Below are positions 41,847 through 51,278 of a stretch of DNA of 64,000 bases, one piece after another. Location: NCBI GenBank assembly GCA_913063155.1, contig CAJXYU010000001.1, positions 124,001 to 188,000 on the forward strand, in the 5' to 3' direction. A program made the translations under genes and the position numbers. Under the pieces are notes generated by a model. The model was not told where the DNA came from. It did not search any database and saw only the letters and a program-made list of their open reading frames with translations. Source of the stretch: an uncultured Desulfovibrio sp. Its GTDB lineage: Bacteria; Desulfobacterota; Desulfovibrionia; Desulfovibrionales; Desulfovibrionaceae. Position 1 is the stretch's first letter. The number at the start of each line of letters is the position of its first letter.

Positions 41847-43250
41847 TTATACGGTGTACACGGTCACGCCGATCATAACGGCCAGGTAGATGGCGCCGAA
41901 GACGGCTCCCAACGTCCACCAGCGGGCCTGGGAGATGAATCCGGAACCGTACCAGATGGGCGAAGGACCGGTCGCGTAGGGGGTGATGATCCCCATGACG
42001 CCGAGGCTGCCTGCGAGCAGCAGGGCAAGCTTGGGAAGCAGAACCGGGGAAACCAGCGGAGCTGCGGTTGCCAGGAACAAGGGCAGCAGCGCAGTGGTAT
42101 GCGCGGTTGTGCTCGCGAAGAAGTAGTGGAGCGCGAAGAACAACAGGACCAGCAGGATCGCCACGGTCGCTTCCGGCATACCGACCAGATGGGCGGAAAC
42201 CAGATCACCGAGCCATGCGAGCACGCCGACCTTTTTCAGGCCGCCGGCCATGGCGACCAGGGTGGCGAACCAGACGAACACATTCCATGCGCCCTTGTTG
42301 GTCAGCACGTCTTCCCAAGTGATAATCTTGCTGAGCACCATGAGGGTGAGCACCAGCACCGCGGCGACGGTTCCGTTGATTCCCAACTGCTTGCCGAATA
42401 TCCACATCACCAGCGCGAGGACTGCGTAACCGAGCATCATCAGTTCCTTGGCCGTCACGGAACCCATCTTCTTCAGCTCCTGGGTCGCCCAGGCCGGGGC
42501 CTCGGGAGAGTGCTTCTGGGTCGGCGGATAAATGACGTATGCGAGCCACGGAGTGAGAATGAACAGGGGCAGCATGGCCGGAACCATGAGCGAGGCCCAT
42601 TCTCCCCAGCTGACGGTATACCCGATCCCCTTCTCTATGAGGTTCACGGCCAGCAGGTTGGGAGCAAGGGCGGTCAGGAACATGGAACTGGTAACGCAGG
42701 TGGCGGCAATGCCCACCCAGGTCAGATAGCAACCGATCTTGCGGGGATCATTGTCCGGAGTGGAGTTGAACATGGGCGGGATGTTGCTGACCACCGGATA
42801 GATGGTGCCAGCGCTGCGAGCGGTGTTGGAAGGCATGAACGGCGCAAGGATGCCGTCGGCGATGGCCACCGCGTATCCCAGGCCCAGGGTGTTCTTCCCC
42901 AGGTATTTGATGAGCAGCAGGCTGATGCGGCGCCCCAATCCGGTTTTCTGGTATCCGAGCGCGAACATGAAGGCGGAGAAAATCAGCCAGATGACGCCGT
43001 TGGAGAAACCGGAGAGCATCCAGTCGCGACAGACTTTTCCGTTGGGATCAATGAGCCCCAGCGCGGCCACTATGGCAACGCCGAACAGTCCCACAAGTGC
43101 TGCGGGAACGGGTTCGACTATAAGACCCACGACGACCCCCACGAAAATGCTCAGGAAATACCAGCCTTCGGGCGAAAGACCGGCGGGGGTGGGCATCAGT
43201 GCCATGAGAACGGCAACAATGACAGGAGACAGCTTTTTGAGATAATTCAT
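41847..43250 (-). CDS. DASS-family dicarboxylate transporter (CitT/TtdT type)
   Basis: A 467-residue inner-membrane protein with about twelve hydrophobic segments. It belongs to the divalent anion:sodium symporter family, in the branch of citrate/tartrate/succinate antiporters. Markers are the two SNT-like loops, PFMPSNTARSAGTIYP and the ASTTAHTTALLPLF region. It is the last gene after fumarase and the fumarate/succinate oxidoreductase, so uptake of fumarate or malate in exchange for succinate is the likely function. Direction and ion coupling are not readable. Confidence 0.87.
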   Translation of the reverse strand: MNYLKKLSPVIVAVLMALMPTPAGLSPEGWYFLSIFVGVVVGLIVEPVPAALVGLFGVAIVAALGLIDPNGKVCRDWMLSGFSNGVIWLIFSAFMFALGYQKTGLGRRISLLLIKYLGKNTLGLGYAVAIADGILAPFMPSNTARSAGTIYPVVSNIPPMFNSTPDNDPRKIGCYLTWVGIAATCVTSSMFLTALAPNLLAVNLIEKGIGYTVSWGEWASLMVPAMLPLFILTPWLAYVIYPPTQKHSPEAPAWATQELKKMGSVTAKELMMLGYAVLALVMWIFGKQLGINGTVAAVLVLTLMVLSKIITWEDVLTNKGAWNVFVWFATLVAMAGGLKKVGVLAWLGDLVSAHLVGMPEATVAILLVLLFFALHYFFASTTAHTTALLPLFLATAAPLVSPVLLPKLALLLAGSLGVMGIITPYATGPSPIWYGSGFISQARWWTLGAVFGAIYLAVMIGVTVYTV

Positions 43251-43263
43251 GAACCTTCCCTTG

Positions 43264-44136
43264 TTACGCGCTGCCGGAAGAGGCGAGCAGCGGTTTGGTG
43301 TCTACGATGTGGCGGCCGAGACCGATGGCCTTGGCATCCAGGCCCAGAGCCATTGCCAGCAGTTGGGTCAGGTGCAGCACGGGCACGGGGGTGTCGCCGC
43401 AGGCGGTGGACAGTGCGTCCGGCTGGTACATGTCCAGCTGCATGTGGCAGAGGGGGCACGGGGTGAGCAGGCAGTCCGCCCCGGCTTCCGCCGCGCTGTT
43501 CACGGCCGAGGCCGTCAGGCGGTGGGCCGAGGTCTCGGCCGGAAACACGGCGTGGAAACCGCAACATTTCAGCCGCTCGGGAATGGTCACCGGCGTTGCG
43601 CCGCAGGCCCGGATGACCTTTTCCAGACTCTGCGGATTCAGGTGGCTTTCGTAATCCATGACCTGGGGCGGGCGTACGGTGTGGCAGCCGTAGAACGGAG
43701 CGACGCGCAAATGAGCCTGCGGATGGCTGACCTTGGCGGCCCACTCGTCGCAGCCGTCGGCGAGCTCCCACAACAGGTGGCGCACCTCAACGGTCCCTTC
43801 CAGCTTCAGTCCGGCCTCGGCAAGGCGCTCGTTGGCCCAGTCCAGCCTGCCGTCCAGCAGGGTGGCCTTGGCCTGGCGCAGCATCAGGGCGCAGGTGCTG
43901 CAGGCGGTGACCAGGGTCAGGCCCATGCGTTCGGCCAGGGCCAGGTTGCGGGCGTTGGCAAGCAGCGCGGTTTCCGGATCGATATCCTGCACGTGGCTGG
44001 CGCCGCAGCAAGTCCAGCCCGGAATTTCCTTCAGGTTGATTCCCAGCCGCTTGGCCACGGCAACAGCCGAAGTCTCGGCTTCCTTGGCTGCAGCATGCAG
44101 CACGCAGCCCGGGAAAAAGGCGTATGTCTTTTGCAT
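43264..44136 (-). CDS. CCG-domain subunit of a type-E succinate dehydrogenase / fumarate reductase (SdhE/TfrB-like)
   Basis: A 290-residue protein with two cysteine-rich CCG domains: FFPGCVLHA...WTCCGASH...ACSTCALM and FYGCHTV...LKCCGFHAV...TPCPLCHMQ. These match HdrB and the C-terminal half of thiol:fumarate reductase TfrB, where they hold an unusual [4Fe-4S] cluster. No transmembrane helix is apparent, so it would be a peripheral electron-accepting subunit rather than a heme b anchor. It lies 1 nt from the Fe-S subunit gene. The partner could be a quinone, HdrC-like or thiol system. Confidence 0.83.
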   Translation of the reverse strand: MQKTYAFFPGCVLHAAAKEAETSAVAVAKRLGINLKEIPGWTCCGASHVQDIDPETALLANARNLALAERMGLTLVTACSTCALMLRQAKATLLDGRLDWANERLAEAGLKLEGTVEVRHLLWELADGCDEWAAKVSHPQAHLRVAPFYGCHTVRPPQVMDYESHLNPQSLEKVIRACGATPVTIPERLKCCGFHAVFPAETSAHRLTASAVNSAAEAGADCLLTPCPLCHMQLDMYQPDALSTACGDTPVPVLHLTQLLAMALGLDAKAIGLGRHIVDTKPLLASSGSA

Positions 44137-44137
44137 G

Positions 44138-45103
44138 TTATTTCCTATTGGCTTTGAGAATGCGTTTCAGACCGTCGTGGTCCTCCACCCGATGGTTGTC
44201 GGCCACAAAGAGCCGAGCGGCCTCCACGGGACCCAGTTTGCCCCGGGCGAACATGCGCAGGGTGAAGGGCAGCCTCTTGGTTGCGGCGCTGACCATGCCT
44301 TCGGTGCGCGGCACCAGCTTGACCTCGTTCAGACGGCCGGTGTTTTCCAGGTCGGTGCGGAAGGCGTCGGCATGGCGCGGCCCCGGGCCGTCGGTGTGTC
44401 CGGCCTTGAAGGCGAGCTCGCGCAGCGAGGCGATGGCCCCGGCCGGGCTGATGCCCTTGGGACACTTGGTGACGCATTCCATGCAGTGCAGACACTTCCA
44501 CATCCCGGACTTTTCCATGTTCTCCATGTGCTCCAGAGGATTCCGACTGCGGGAGTCCTCGGCGTAGCGTGCGGCGTGGGTGTAGGTGAAGGGCTCGAGG
44601 AAGTCCTTGCTGCTGTCCGAAAGCTTGTTGCACTCCGACATGCAGGAGCCGCAAAGGATGCAGTCCCACTGCTTCTGGATGGCCTGCATGTCCTGCGGAG
44701 CCTGACGGCACCCCTCGTGGGCCGAGAATTCCTTCTTGGCGTGCAGGCCGGGATTGGCCAGACGCAGCCGATTGACCTTCTCATCCCACTTCACCACCAG
44801 GTCGCTGATGACTTCCGCGTTGCCCAGCGGGCTTACGGTCAGGGGACCGTCGCCCCATTGCTCGCGCAGGTCGTCCACCATGGTATCGCAGGCCAGCAGG
44901 GCGTTGCCGTTCACCCGCACGGCGCAGGCGCCGCAGATGGCGCTGCGGCAGGAGGCCGTGAAGTTCAGGGTCGGATCCAGGTTTTCCTTGATATGGATGA
45001 GACAGGTCAGGACGGTCATGCCCGGCTTGTGTGGGAACTCGTAGCGCTGCCGCCAGGAGTTCGTGCCGTCGAAACGGTCGATAAGGAAGATGAAGTTCTG
45101 CAT
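44138..45103 (-). CDS. sdhB: Succinate dehydrogenase / fumarate reductase iron-sulfur subunit
   Basis: A 321-residue protein with an N-terminal [2Fe-2S] ferredoxin domain (CRSAICGACAV...LLAC), then two cluster motifs CILCGSCMSEC and CLHCMECVTKCP. It is longer than usual by a ~70-residue C-terminal tail. It carries electrons between the flavoprotein and the CCG subunit. Its ATG overlaps the flavoprotein stop by one base (TAATG). The physiological direction is not determined by sequence. Confidence 0.9.
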   Translation of the reverse strand: MQNFIFLIDRFDGTNSWRQRYEFPHKPGMTVLTCLIHIKENLDPTLNFTASCRSAICGACAVRVNGNALLACDTMVDDLREQWGDGPLTVSPLGNAEVISDLVVKWDEKVNRLRLANPGLHAKKEFSAHEGCRQAPQDMQAIQKQWDCILCGSCMSECNKLSDSSKDFLEPFTYTHAARYAEDSRSRNPLEHMENMEKSGMWKCLHCMECVTKCPKGISPAGAIASLRELAFKAGHTDGPGPRHADAFRTDLENTGRLNEVKLVPRTEGMVSAATKRLPFTLRMFARGKLGPVEAARLFVADNHRVEDHDGLKRILKANRK

Positions 45104-46812
45104 TAGTACTTACGCTCCTGGGGCTGATAGCGGTTGATGGACACCGGACGGTAATCCAGGTGGTAGTCGCCGTTCACGGTCACCAGGCTGTGTTTCAGGA
45201 AGTTCTCATCATCGCGCTGCGTAAAGTCTTCGCGGGTGTGAGCGCCGCGGGACTCCTTGCGGGCCACGGCCGCGACCAGGGCGCAGCGGGCCAGAGTGAA
45301 TATGTTGCCGACTTCCAGGAAATGGGAATAGGCGGTGTTGCACACAGGGTTGTCGTTGCCCACCACGGCGGTCTCGTATTCCTTTTGCAGGTCCACCACG
45401 GTATCCAGCGCGGCCTGGAGCTTTTCCTCGGTACGGAAGATGCCCATGCCGTCCCACAGGGTGGCGGCCAGCTTTTCCCGTAACTCCGGCGCGGTGGCGC
45501 CGCCCTTGCGGGCAGTGGTCTCGCGGAAATGATCGCGCCATTTGGCGGCCAGCTTTTCCAGGGAGGAATCCCCTTTCAGCCCTGCGCCGCCCACATAGGA
45601 CGCCGCGCCGATGCCGGCCTGCTTGCCGGTGACCATGGCGTCGGCCAGGGAGTTGCCGCCCAGGCGGTTGGCCCCGTGGATGGACACGCAGGAACACTCC
45701 CCTGCCGCGAACAGGCCGGGCACGGGCGTCTTCATGTGCTCGTGGTCGATAACGTCGATGCCTCCCATGGAATAATGGGCCGTGGGCCGGATGGGCACGG
45801 GTTGTTCCACCAGGTCCAGGTTTTCGAACAACAGAGCCACGTGGCGAATCTGCGGCAGGCGCTCCAGGATGCGTTCGCGCCCCAGGTGGCGCAGGTCGAG
45901 CAGCACGTGAGCGCCCAGCCCTTCGCCGTAACCACGGCCTTCGATGATCTCGGTCTCGATGGCGCGGGCCGTGATGTCGCGCGGAGCCAGCTCCATGCGG
46001 TCCGGAGCGTAGTTGGCCATGAAGCGTTCGCCGTCCTTGTTGATCAGGTAGCCGCCTTCGCCGCGTGCGGCTTCGGTGATGAGCACGCCGCCGTTGGCCA
46101 CGCCGGTGGGGTGGAACTGGACCATTTCCGGATCCTTGAAGGCCACTCCGGCGCGCAGGGCCGCGGCCACGCCATCGCCGGTGGCGATGTAGGGCGTACT
46201 GGTGCGGGCCCAGAACATACGGGTGTAGCCGCCGGTGGCCAGCACCACAGACTTGGAACGGATGGCCGTGACCTCACCGGTGTTGGTGTCGCGCACCACC
46301 ACCCCGCAGCACACGCCGTCCTCAACAGCCACGTCCAGCAGGTGGGAGTTGATGCGGAACTGCACGCCGCACTTGAGGGCGTAGTCGAAGTTGGAGTGCA
46401 GGAGAATATGGCCGGTCTTGTCGGCGGAATAGTTGGTACGGGCGTGCTTGTGTCCGCCCATCAGGCGGCAGGCCACCCGACCGTCGTCGCGACGGCTGTA
46501 AGGCGTGCCCCAGAAGTCGGTCTCACGGACCGCCTCGGAGGCCTTTTCCACGAAGAAGTCGATGGCTTCCTGGTCGCCCAGGTAGTCGCTGCCCTTGACC
46601 GTGTCGAAGCTGTGGGCTTCCAGGGTATCTTCCTGGCCAGCGAATTCCAGCACGCCGTTGATGCCGCCTTCGGCCATGCACGTGGCGGAGCGGGTGGGCA
46701 TGGTCTTGGTGACCACCAGGATGCTCAGGTCGGGGTTGGTCTGCAGGGCGCCCACGGCCGCCCGCAGTCCGGCGCCGCCGGAGCCCACTATGACGATGTC
46801 GTATGATTGCAT
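45103..46812 (-). CDS. sdhA: Succinate dehydrogenase / fumarate reductase flavoprotein subunit
   Basis: A 569-residue FAD enzyme. It has a Rossmann motif [15 protein letters not shown], a region resembling the FAD-attachment segment ([15 protein letters not shown]), catalytic FHPTGV and [15 protein letters not shown], and an H/R region [11 protein letters not shown]. In place of the usual covalent-FAD HSxTxxAxGG stretch it reads [13 protein letters not shown], so the attachment histidine appears absent and FAD may be non-covalent. The start at 46812 has AAAGGA 6 nt upstream; the track start 135 bp earlier lies in the fumarase gene. It sits between the fumarase and Fe-S genes. Confidence 0.92.
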   Translation of the reverse strand: MQSYDIVIVGSGGAGLRAAVGALQTNPDLSILVVTKTMPTRSATCMAEGGINGVLEFAGQEDTLEAHSFDTVKGSDYLGDQEAIDFFVEKASEAVRETDFWGTPYSRRDDGRVACRLMGGHKHARTNYSADKTGHILLHSNFDYALKCGVQFRINSHLLDVAVEDGVCCGVVVRDTNTGEVTAIRSKSVVLATGGYTRMFWARTSTPYIATGDGVAAALRAGVAFKDPEMVQFHPTGVANGGVLITEAARGEGGYLINKDGERFMANYAPDRMELAPRDITARAIETEIIEGRGYGEGLGAHVLLDLRHLGRERILERLPQIRHVALLFENLDLVEQPVPIRPTAHYSMGGIDVIDHEHMKTPVPGLFAAGECSCVSIHGANRLGGNSLADAMVTGKQAGIGAASYVGGAGLKGDSSLEKLAAKWRDHFRETTARKGGATAPELREKLAATLWDGMGIFRTEEKLQAALDTVVDLQKEYETAVVGNDNPVCNTAYSHFLEVGNIFTLARCALVAAVARKESRGAHTREDFTQRDDENFLKHSLVTVNGDYHLDYRPVSINRYQPQERKY

Positions 46813-46822
46813 GATATTCCTT

Positions 46823-47380
46823 TTACAGAGCACGGTAAGGCGCCTGGCCCTGTTCGTAGTAGTTGTTCCCTTCGGCATCGATGACCACGATGGCCGGGAA
46901 GTCTTCCACTTCCATGGCCGCCACGGCTTCGGGGCCGAGCTCTTCATAGGCCAACACGGTGTAGCTGCGGATGCTGCGGGCGATAAGCGCCCCTGCTCCG
47001 CCGACAGCCGCCAGATAGGGGACGCCGTTGGCCTTCATGGACTCCACCACGGCCTCGCTGCGGTACCCCTTGCCGATCATGCCGCGCAGGCCGTGCTCAA
47101 TGAGACGGGGGGTGTATGAATCCATGCGGCCGGAGGTAGTGGGACCGGCAGCTCCGATGACCTGACCGGGTTTGGCGGGGGACGGCCCCACGTAATAGAC
47201 CACCTGGCCTTCCAGGTTCACGGGCAAGTCCTCTCCCCTGTCCAGGGTTTCCACCAGCCGTTTGTGAGCGGCGTCGCGGGCCGCAATGATGGTGCCGCTG
47301 ATCAGGACACGGTCTCCGGCCTTGAGGGAGGCCGCGGTTTCCGGGCTGAAAGGCGCCTGAATGCGTTTTTCGTTGCTCAT
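46823..47380 (-). CDS. fumB-type: Class I fumarase beta subunit
   Basis: A 185-residue C-terminal part of the two-subunit iron-sulfur fumarase: [45 protein letters not shown] and GKGYRSEAV. It hydrates fumarate to malate with the alpha subunit. AGGAGG lies 6 nt before ATG 47380; the longer ORF in the track overlaps the alpha gene and is rejected. The spacing to the alpha gene is 10 bp. Confidence 0.93.
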   Translation of the reverse strand: MSNEKRIQAPFSPETAASLKAGDRVLISGTIIAARDAAHKRLVETLDRGEDLPVNLEGQVVYYVGPSPAKPGQVIGAAGPTTSGRMDSYTPRLIEHGLRGMIGKGYRSEAVVESMKANGVPYLAAVGGAGALIARSIRSYTVLAYEELGPEAVAAMEVEDFPAIVVIDAEGNNYYEQGQAPYRAL

Positions 47381-47390
47381 GATCGGCCTC

Positions 47391-48236
47391 CTACAGCACG
47401 GCTTCCGCATGCCGGGCGGCATGACAGTTGATATTGACGGCCACGGGCAGCGAGGCGATGTGCGTGGGGTACCACTCCACATGCACCTTGAGGGCCGTGC
47501 AGACCCCGCCCAGGCCCTGCGGGCCAACGCCGGTCTTGTTGACCATTTCCAGCAGTTCCTGTTCAAAGGCCGCATAGCGCGGATCCGAGTTGGAGCTGGC
47601 CAGGTCGCGGGCGGCAGCGCGCTTGGCGCACAGTGCGGCCATTTCCATGGTGCCCCCGATACCGACTCCGATGACCATGGGCGGGCAGGAGTTGGGACCG
47701 GCGGCCTGAACACAGTCCAGCACCACCTTGCGCACGCCTTCGATGCCGTCGGCCGGCACCAGCATTTTCAGCACGCTCTTGTTCTCGGAACCGGCGCCCT
47801 TGGGAGCCAGACGGATGCGCACCTGGTCGCCGGGCACGATGCGGACATGGATGATGGCCGGAGAGTTGTCCTTGGTGTTGGTACGCTCAAACAGCGGCTC
47901 GGCCACCATAGACTTGCGCAGATAGCCGTCCACGTAGCCCTGGCGTACGCCCTGGTGTACGGCGTCCTCAAGGTCGCCACCGTCGATGTGGACATCCTGG
48001 CCCAGCTCGACAAAAACCACAGCCATGCCGGTATCCTGGCAGATGGGCATCTGTTCGGACGATGCGATTTCCGCATTGCGGATGAGTTGATCGAGAATGT
48101 CACGGCCCACGGGGGAGGGCTCGGTTTCCTTGGCTTGCCTGAATCCAGCCATCATGTCCTTGGGCAGGTCGCAACAGGCCTTCACGGCCAGTTCAGCCAC
48201 CGCCCGGGTAATGCTGGATGCTTCTATTGTTTTCAT
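47391..48236 (-). CDS. fumA-type: Class I fumarase alpha subunit
   Basis: A 281-residue N-terminal part of iron-sulfur fumarase. The three cluster cysteines are visible in MPICQDTGMA, GPNSCPPMV and NINCHAARH. GAGGAGG lies 4 nt before the ATG. It is the first gene of the six-gene C4 operon (fumarase alpha, beta, flavoprotein, Fe-S, CCG, transporter), about 57 bp past the sigma-54 promoter. Confidence 0.93.
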   Translation of the reverse strand: MKTIEASSITRAVAELAVKACCDLPKDMMAGFRQAKETEPSPVGRDILDQLIRNAEIASSEQMPICQDTGMAVVFVELGQDVHIDGGDLEDAVHQGVRQGYVDGYLRKSMVAEPLFERTNTKDNSPAIIHVRIVPGDQVRIRLAPKGAGSENKSVLKMLVPADGIEGVRKVVLDCVQAAGPNSCPPMVIGVGIGGTMEMAALCAKRAAARDLASSNSDPRYAAFEQELLEMVNKTGVGPQGLGGVCTALKVHVEWYPTHIASLPVAVNINCHAARHAEAVL

Positions 48237-48292
48237 GGTTCCTCCTCATATGATCTTCAGCCGCAATAAACGGCTGCCGGAGGCCCAGGAAA

Positions 48293-48307
48293 GCAAAGCT
48301 TGTGCCA
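48293..48307 (-). promoter_or_regulatory. Sigma-54 promoter of the C4-dicarboxylate operon
   Basis: On the minus strand the sequence is TGGCACAAGCTTTGC, a perfect TGGCAC-N5-TTGC element. The transcript should begin near 48281, about 45 nt before the fumarase alpha start. The NtrC-type regulator encoded 3 kb upstream is the natural activator. Confidence 0.9.
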
Positions 48308-48349
48308 CACTTCACAAATTCACAACATATTGTTATATAAGAACTTCAA

Positions 48350-48377
48350 CCTTAGCATAAGGTATATCCGCTTAAGG
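48350..48377. promoter_or_regulatory. Candidate upstream activator site for the C4 operon
   Basis: CCTTA-GCA-TAAGG (48350-48362) is a perfect inverted repeat, and a further TTAAGG half-site follows at 48372. They lie about 70-95 bp before the predicted start, within the usual range for enhancers of NtrC-type activators. Confidence 0.5.
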
Positions 48378-48462
48378 AATTTTTATTCTTTTCTTACGGG
48401 ACAGGAATTTTTATTGCCATGCAGCAAAAAAATGCGGCTCGGCAAAAAGGAAGAAGGGTCAG

Positions 48463-51258
48463 TCAGACGGACACGGAGTCAGGATCGGGAAGGGAGTCGT
48501 CCAAAAGAGCGCGGATGCCTCGCGCCAGCATGTGAAGGTCCGCCGGTTTGCGGACCACGGAACGGATGCCGGCGGCAAGCAGGGCCGCCTTGTCCGCCGG
48601 AATGTTCCGGCTGTCGAAGCCCGTGACCAAGATGACCGGCAGGTCCGGGGTGACGGTATGCAGTGCGTCCGCCAGCTCCAGGCCGGACATACCGGGCATG
48701 TCGTAGTCCGTGAGCACCAGCGAGAACAGGCCGCCGTCGCCATAGGCTGTCAACGCCTCCGACCCGGATCCGGCCAGGGTCACGGCGTAACCAAGCCGCT
48801 CCAGATTGCGCTTCAGTCCTCGGGCCACGTCGCGATCGTCATCCACCACCAGTAGGTGCTCATCGCCGCCCATGGGCAAGGTTTCATCACCTTCTACCTG
48901 GTCGGACAGCTCGGCGTGGGCCGACGACGGCAGACGGACGTTGAAACAGGTCCCCTGACCGGGGGCGCTTTCCACCGATATGGTTCCGTTGTGGCTGCGG
49001 ATGATACCGTCCACCACGGACAGCCCCAGCCCGGTGCCTTTGCCCTTGGGGCGTGTGGTGAAAAAAGGGTCGAAAATTCGCTCCACAACATCCGCGGGCA
49101 TGCCGCACCCGTCGTCCCGCACCTCCAGCAGCACCCCGTCGCCCGCCGGATCATCGGCAGCATGCACACCCAGGGTTCCCCTGCCCTGCATGGCCTGAAT
49201 GGCGTTGGTCAGCAGGTTCATGATCACCAGGGACAGCTTGTCGGGGTCACCCAGCACCGTCGAAGTCTTGCGGATGTCCGCCTCCACACGGATGTCGGCA
49301 GGCAGCAGCGGACGGATCATGTCCAGGTTTTCCCGGGCCAAGCGGCTGAGGGACATCGGGCGCACGCGGCTGGGTTCGCGGCGGCTGAAATCCAACAAAC
49401 GGCGAATGAGTGTCTTTCCCCGTTGAGACGATTTTAAGGCCTGGCGCACGTCACCGCGCGGGTTGGGCAGGTGGGTCGGAATCTCATCCAAAGCAAGTTC
49501 GCAGCAACTGGCGATGGACGCCAGGATGTTGTTGAAGTCGTGGGCGATGCTGCTGGTCAGGGTACCCAGAGCCTCCAACTTTTGGGAATGCAGCAACTGG
49601 TTTTCCAATTCCTGGCGGCGGGCGTCCTCCAGGCGCTGACGGACCAACCGAAGCAGGTCGTGGCAGAACAGGGATATATCGCGGTGTTCCTCTTCCCCGA
49701 ACGCCTCCTGCCTGTCGGCCACCGCCAACACCAACGATGCGTGCTCATCCAGAACCCGGGACGCCGCAATCTGATTACGGACCGGTTCCTTCAACCCCAT
49801 CCAGAGAGAAGCGGGGGGATCATCGATGGGGGCGACATCCAGCTCCGCCAGGGCGTCCAGTTCCTTCAGGTCGACCAGGGTTCCCGCGTCGGAGTTCCGG
49901 ACATGGCGCAGACTGCCCGCCTCCCACAACAGCACGTGGACCTCGTCGCTTTGCCGCAGGCGCAGGAAAAGCAGGCCGGCTCGGGCCGCCATATGTTCCA
50001 CTATTTTCGGCAGAGCATGTTCCAGAACTTCGGCCAGGGGCACGGCAGCCATATGCGAAAACTCCAGCAACAATTCCAGTTGGGCTTCCTCATGGCGCAG
50101 ACGGGCCTCGGCTCTCTTGCGCCGCCGGTTGCTGATGAGCAGCCAGATGATGAATCCGGACTGGTACAGGATGAACGCACCAACGCCCAGCACCAGTGTC
50201 CTGTTGCGTTCGAAGAGATTCTGGTCCAGGTGCAGGACGATGGAATCTTCCGGCAGCTCTTCCAACCCGATGCCGAAATGCTTGAGCATGGGGTAGTCGA
50301 ACATGTAATAGGTGGGTGCATTTTCCAACACCGGGATATCCTCGACCCTTTCCCCCCGTAGTATGCGCATGGCCAATCGGGCGGCCGTGCGGCCCTGCTC
50401 CTCCGCGCGGAGCATCTTGCCGCCCACCATGCCGTCCTCCAGCAGGTAGGACCAAGCCGAAAACATGGGCAGCCCCGAATTCTGGTAAACGAAATCGATG
50501 CTGTCCTGCACGGTCATTCGGGAGCCGTTGGGCGTAAGATAGTAGGCTAGGTACAGCAGCACGGAATCGCGCGGCGCCTCGCGCAACCTCGCGGCCAATT
50601 CGTCCGGATCGAGGCCGTAGAGATCGATGAAATCGACCCGGTCCCTGAACTGCGGCATCAGGTCCACCACTACCTGGTGGTTCATGCGACTGGAGGTGTC
50701 CACCCCTCCCACCACCACCATGTGTTTGGCCGTGGGCACCAGGCGCAGCGCCAATTCCATGGTTCCCTTGAGGTCGAAATGTTCTCCCACACCCGTTACC
50801 CTGGTGAAATTCTTCAACCAGGATTTCTGAAAATTGTTCACCCCGCAAAAGACGACCGGCGTGCCCGGAAACAATTCGTCACGATAGCGGCGCAGAAAGT
50901 TGAAGGCGTCGTTGTCCGAGGCGATGATGACGTCGAAATGAGCATTGCCGTATTTCTGGCGATACAGGCTGCGCAATTCGCCCACAAAGGCGTCCGACGT
51001 GTAATGCTTGGCGTCCATGAACTCGTAGCGCAACCGAAGCGGAATCTCCGAACGGTTGAGCACGTCATGCAATCCTTCCAGCAGGCCGACGTTCCACAGG
51101 TAGCCCAGATGGTAGGAGTTGAGCAGGAGCACGTGCTTGGGTTCGGTCTTGTCTTGCGGCCACGCCTGCCCGGCGGGCAGAAGCGCGAGCAAAAGAACGG
51201 CGAGTGACAGCACGGTCCTGGGGATTGAAAGGATGCGGCGAACCGGGGTGGCTTTCAT
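48463..51258 (-). CDS. Hybrid sensor histidine kinase with ABC-substrate-binding-like sensor
   Basis: A 931-residue inner-membrane kinase. It has a signal/anchor at the N terminus, a periplasmic ABC_sub_bind-like domain (residues ~40-340; VLLLNSYHLGYLWN, DVIIASDNDAFNFL) and a membrane segment near 365-385. A GAF-like region follows, then HisKA with phospho-His in SSIAHDFNNILAS, an ATPase domain (NLLTNAIQAM, DDGCGMP, GTGLGLSVVDG) and a C-terminal receiver with Asp in LVLTDYDMPGMSG. It is encoded 20 bp after the NtrC-type regulator and just upstream of the C4 operon, so a C4-dicarboxylate or related signal is likely. Confidence 0.88.
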   Translation of the reverse strand: MKATPVRRILSIPRTVLSLAVLLLALLPAGQAWPQDKTEPKHVLLLNSYHLGYLWNVGLLEGLHDVLNRSEIPLRLRYEFMDAKHYTSDAFVGELRSLYRQKYGNAHFDVIIASDNDAFNFLRRYRDELFPGTPVVFCGVNNFQKSWLKNFTRVTGVGEHFDLKGTMELALRLVPTAKHMVVVGGVDTSSRMNHQVVVDLMPQFRDRVDFIDLYGLDPDELAARLREAPRDSVLLYLAYYLTPNGSRMTVQDSIDFVYQNSGLPMFSAWSYLLEDGMVGGKMLRAEEQGRTAARLAMRILRGERVEDIPVLENAPTYYMFDYPMLKHFGIGLEELPEDSIVLHLDQNLFERNRTLVLGVGAFILYQSGFIIWLLISNRRRKRAEARLRHEEAQLELLLEFSHMAAVPLAEVLEHALPKIVEHMAARAGLLFLRLRQSDEVHVLLWEAGSLRHVRNSDAGTLVDLKELDALAELDVAPIDDPPASLWMGLKEPVRNQIAASRVLDEHASLVLAVADRQEAFGEEEHRDISLFCHDLLRLVRQRLEDARRQELENQLLHSQKLEALGTLTSSIAHDFNNILASIASCCELALDEIPTHLPNPRGDVRQALKSSQRGKTLIRRLLDFSRREPSRVRPMSLSRLARENLDMIRPLLPADIRVEADIRKTSTVLGDPDKLSLVIMNLLTNAIQAMQGRGTLGVHAADDPAGDGVLLEVRDDGCGMPADVVERIFDPFFTTRPKGKGTGLGLSVVDGIIRSHNGTISVESAPGQGTCFNVRLPSSAHAELSDQVEGDETLPMGGDEHLLVVDDDRDVARGLKRNLERLGYAVTLAGSGSEALTAYGDGGLFSLVLTDYDMPGMSGLELADALHTVTPDLPVILVTGFDSRNIPADKAALLAAGIRSVVRKPADLHMLARGIRALLDDSLPDPDSVSV

Positions 51259-51278
51259 GGAAAAGGAACGCCTCCGCC

